A stretch of DNA of 64,000 nt from Methylococcaceae bacterium UBA975 (GTDB taxonomy: Bacteria > Pseudomonadota > Gammaproteobacteria > Methylococcales > Cycloclasticaceae), in the NCBI GenBank assembly GCA_002292375.1, contig DBBV01000007.1:1-64000 (forward strand), given 5' to 3'. Under the pieces are notes generated by a model. That model ran no database searches. It worked only from the letters and a program-made list of their open reading frames with translations, and was not told the origin of the DNA. A program made the position numbers and the translations under genes. Below, piece by piece: positions 62,661 through 64,000 of the stretch (positions within the stretch are counted from its first letter, which is position 1; the number at the start of each line of letters is the position of its first letter).

Positions 62661-62688
62661 ATCGTAACACATCGTTACAATTTAACAA
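62661..62688 (-). promoter_or_regulatory. candidate lpxC promoter overlapped by an inverted repeat
   Basis: On the minus strand TTGTTA (62688-62683) and TACGAT (62666-62661) with 16 bases between. GTAAC-N5-GTTAC at 62664-62678 overlaps the -10 box, and could be an operator. The remaining 62606-62760 gap shows no clear terminator after ftsZ. Confidence 0.4.
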
Positions 62689-62760
62689 AAAACCAACCCT
62701 TTTCATTCACACCATTTAACTTACCCTTCTTGTCGTTATTGACTGTTAAACCGCCTTGCA

Positions 62761-63927
62761 TTAATCAGCTTGTCGTCTTAAAAAAGCCGGTATATCAAGG
62801 TAAGCCGCGTCTACTGTACTGGTATCTGATCCCATTACCTTTTTTTCATCGGGTTGGTATTTTTTATCCCTCATGATAGTTGGAATATCAAAATCTTCTT
62901 CAGAAAAGTCTGCTGCTTTCACATCACCCCTGCTCACTTTTACTATTGGCGTGGGCGCAGCGACCGATGCTTTTTGCCCTAAACCAGTTGCCACAACGGT
63001 TACGCGCATTTCATCTGCTAGCTCTGGATCAATAACCGTACCAACCACAACATTCGCATCATCAGACGCAAATTCCCGTATTGCCTGACCGACTTCTTCA
63101 AATTCACCAATGGTCATATCTAGACCGGCTGTAATATTAACCAAAATCCCTCTAGCACCTTGTACGTTAATATCTTCTAACAAAGGACTATGGATAGCGG
63201 CTTCTGCAGCTTCTCTGGCTCTACATTCGCCTTTAGCGCTGCCTGTTCCCATCATCGCATCACCCATTTCAGACATCACCGTTCTTACGTCAGCAAAATC
63301 GACGTTGATCAGTCCTGGTCTAGTTATTAATTCTGCTATACCTTGCACTGCACCTAACAAGACATCATTAGCCGCTTTAAAGGCATTTAATAAGCTCATT
63401 TCTTTGCCCAAAACGTGCAATAACTTTTCATTTGGTATGGTTATCAGTGAGTCCACGTGAAGCGCTAATTCTTCAATCCCTTTTTCGGCGGTTAATTGAC
63501 GTTTTTTCCCTTCAAAAGGAAAGGGTTTTGTCACAACAGCCACTGTCAATATCCCCATTTCTTTTGCTATTTCAGCCACAATGGGTGCCGCACCTGTACC
63601 GGTTCCACCACCCATTCCTGCGGTAATAAACACCATATCCGACCCTGCTAGAACTTCTTGAATTCGCTCACGGTCTTCAATCGCAGCCTGCCGACCCACT
63701 TCTGGGTTAGCGCCTGCACCTAAGCCTTTGGTGTGGTTATTACCTAATTGCATTACCGTTTTTACTGGCGAGTTCTTTAATGCTTGCGCATCTGTATTTG
63801 CACAAATAAACTCGACACCTTCAATCGAGCTATTGACCATATGATTGACGGCGTTTCCACCACCACCACCTACGCCGATGACTTTAATTATTGCGTTTTG
63901 TGTGTGTGCATCCATTAATTCAAACAT
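62761..63927 (-). CDS. ftsZ: cell division protein FtsZ
   Basis: Tubulin-like GTPase that forms the division ring. The N-terminal GVGGGGGNAVNHM and the tubulin signature GGGTGTGAAP (about 107-116) are intact, as are the T7-loop residues NVDFADV. The C-terminal tail ends YLDIPAFLRRQAD, the conserved peptide that binds FtsA, ZipA and, by analogy, ZapD. 388 residues (E. coli 383). The upstream gene (probably ftsA) is off the window. It continues into lpxC downstream. Confidence 0.97.
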   Translation of the reverse strand: MFELMDAHTQNAIIKVIGVGGGGGNAVNHMVNSSIEGVEFICANTDAQALKNSPVKTVMQLGNNHTKGLGAGANPEVGRQAAIEDRERIQEVLAGSDMVFITAGMGGGTGTGAAPIVAEIAKEMGILTVAVVTKPFPFEGKKRQLTAEKGIEELALHVDSLITIPNEKLLHVLGKEMSLLNAFKAANDVLLGAVQGIAELITRPGLINVDFADVRTVMSEMGDAMMGTGSAKGECRAREAAEAAIHSPLLEDINVQGARGILVNITAGLDMTIGEFEEVGQAIREFASDDANVVVGTVIDPELADEMRVTVVATGLGQKASVAAPTPIVKVSRGDVKAADFSEEDFDIPTIMRDKKYQPDEKKVMGSDTSTVDAAYLDIPAFLRRQAD

Positions 63928-64000
63928 GATATTTCCCCTTATATAATTTAACTAAACTCTATTACTAACAACCCTTAAACCTAAAAATTACCTTGAAACC

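Noticed and set aside
1..64000. CRISPR arrays, insertion sequences, prophage
   Set aside because: I saw no spaced direct repeats of 25-40 bases, transposase, integrase or phage structural genes anywhere in the window.

Overview
The window is a contiguous piece of a gammaproteobacterial chromosome. Evidence for this is the end of the dcw cluster (ftsZ, lpxC, M23 peptidase, secA), the pilB-pilC-pilD-coaE-zapD-yacG block, lptF/lptG beside pepA-holC-valS, tusDCB-tusE, and a DciA-type helicase loader beside lpxC. Moderate-to-low GC by eye, a class I PHA synthase, a persulfide dioxygenase-rhodanese fusion and paired small cytochromes c suggest a marine, aerobic or microaerobic lineage in the Methylophaga/Cycloclasticus (Thiotrichales/Piscirickettsiaceae) neighbourhood. 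The genus is inference and cannot be fixed from sequence reading alone. There is no sign of prophage, insertion sequences or CRISPR. Genes are packed tightly: no gene-free stretch reaches 300 bases, and the longest gaps (about 110-155 bases) hold promoters and terminators.

Layout. 1-34: 5' half of a tRNA-Glu on the minus strand, cut by the window edge. 164-6629: pcnB-folK-deoxynucleoside kinase-panB-panC-mscS-panD, all forward; it joins RNA polyadenylation, folate, nucleoside salvage and pantothenate synthesis. 6727-13975: a mixed housekeeping region with a lipid-binding-like periplasmic protein, the persulfide dioxygenase-rhodanese gene behind a consensus FNR-type site, a putative zinc protease, a Cys-rich single-span membrane protein, rraA-pduO-ispH, a thiolase and an alpha/beta hydrolase. 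13978-19487 (all reverse): a two-RCK potassium channel with DUF6394 partner, DUF1289, PHA synthase, a MORN-type repeat protein and two tandem cytochromes c. 19633-31002: glutaredoxin, Hsp15, tusDCB-tusE for tRNA 2-thiouridine, BepA, RDD protein, LptG/LptF, PepA, HolC, ValS and DUF2970.

31115-49784 is the accessory heart: a surface-polysaccharide locus. It begins with a tandem receiver protein and two forward glycosyltransferases. A tightly overlapping reverse run of fifteen genes (48280 down to 34031) then carries an ABC-2 polysaccharide exporter (Wzm/Wzt with a long glycan-binding tail), GDP-fucose synthesis (gmd, fcl), fucosyltransferases of two different families (GT10-like and GT11), five other glycosyltransferases, a GT-A-like protein and three methyltransferase-type proteins. 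It closes with divergent manC. Together manC, gmd and fcl turn mannose/fructose phosphate into GDP-L-fucose (phosphomannomutase is not in the window). The fucosyltransferases would decorate a glycan exported by Wzm/Wzt. This part is visibly AT-richer, especially 39-45 kb.

49921-55372 encodes the type IV pilus motor ATPase, platform and prepilin peptidase followed by coaE, zapD and yacG. 55369-63927 (mostly reverse) is Nudix/ThiE-like, argJ, secA, M23 peptidase, lpxC and ftsZ, with dciA reading the other way. Several convergent pairs share overlapping stop codons, and many same-strand pairs use ATGA or TAATG couplings. TTG and GTG starts are common.
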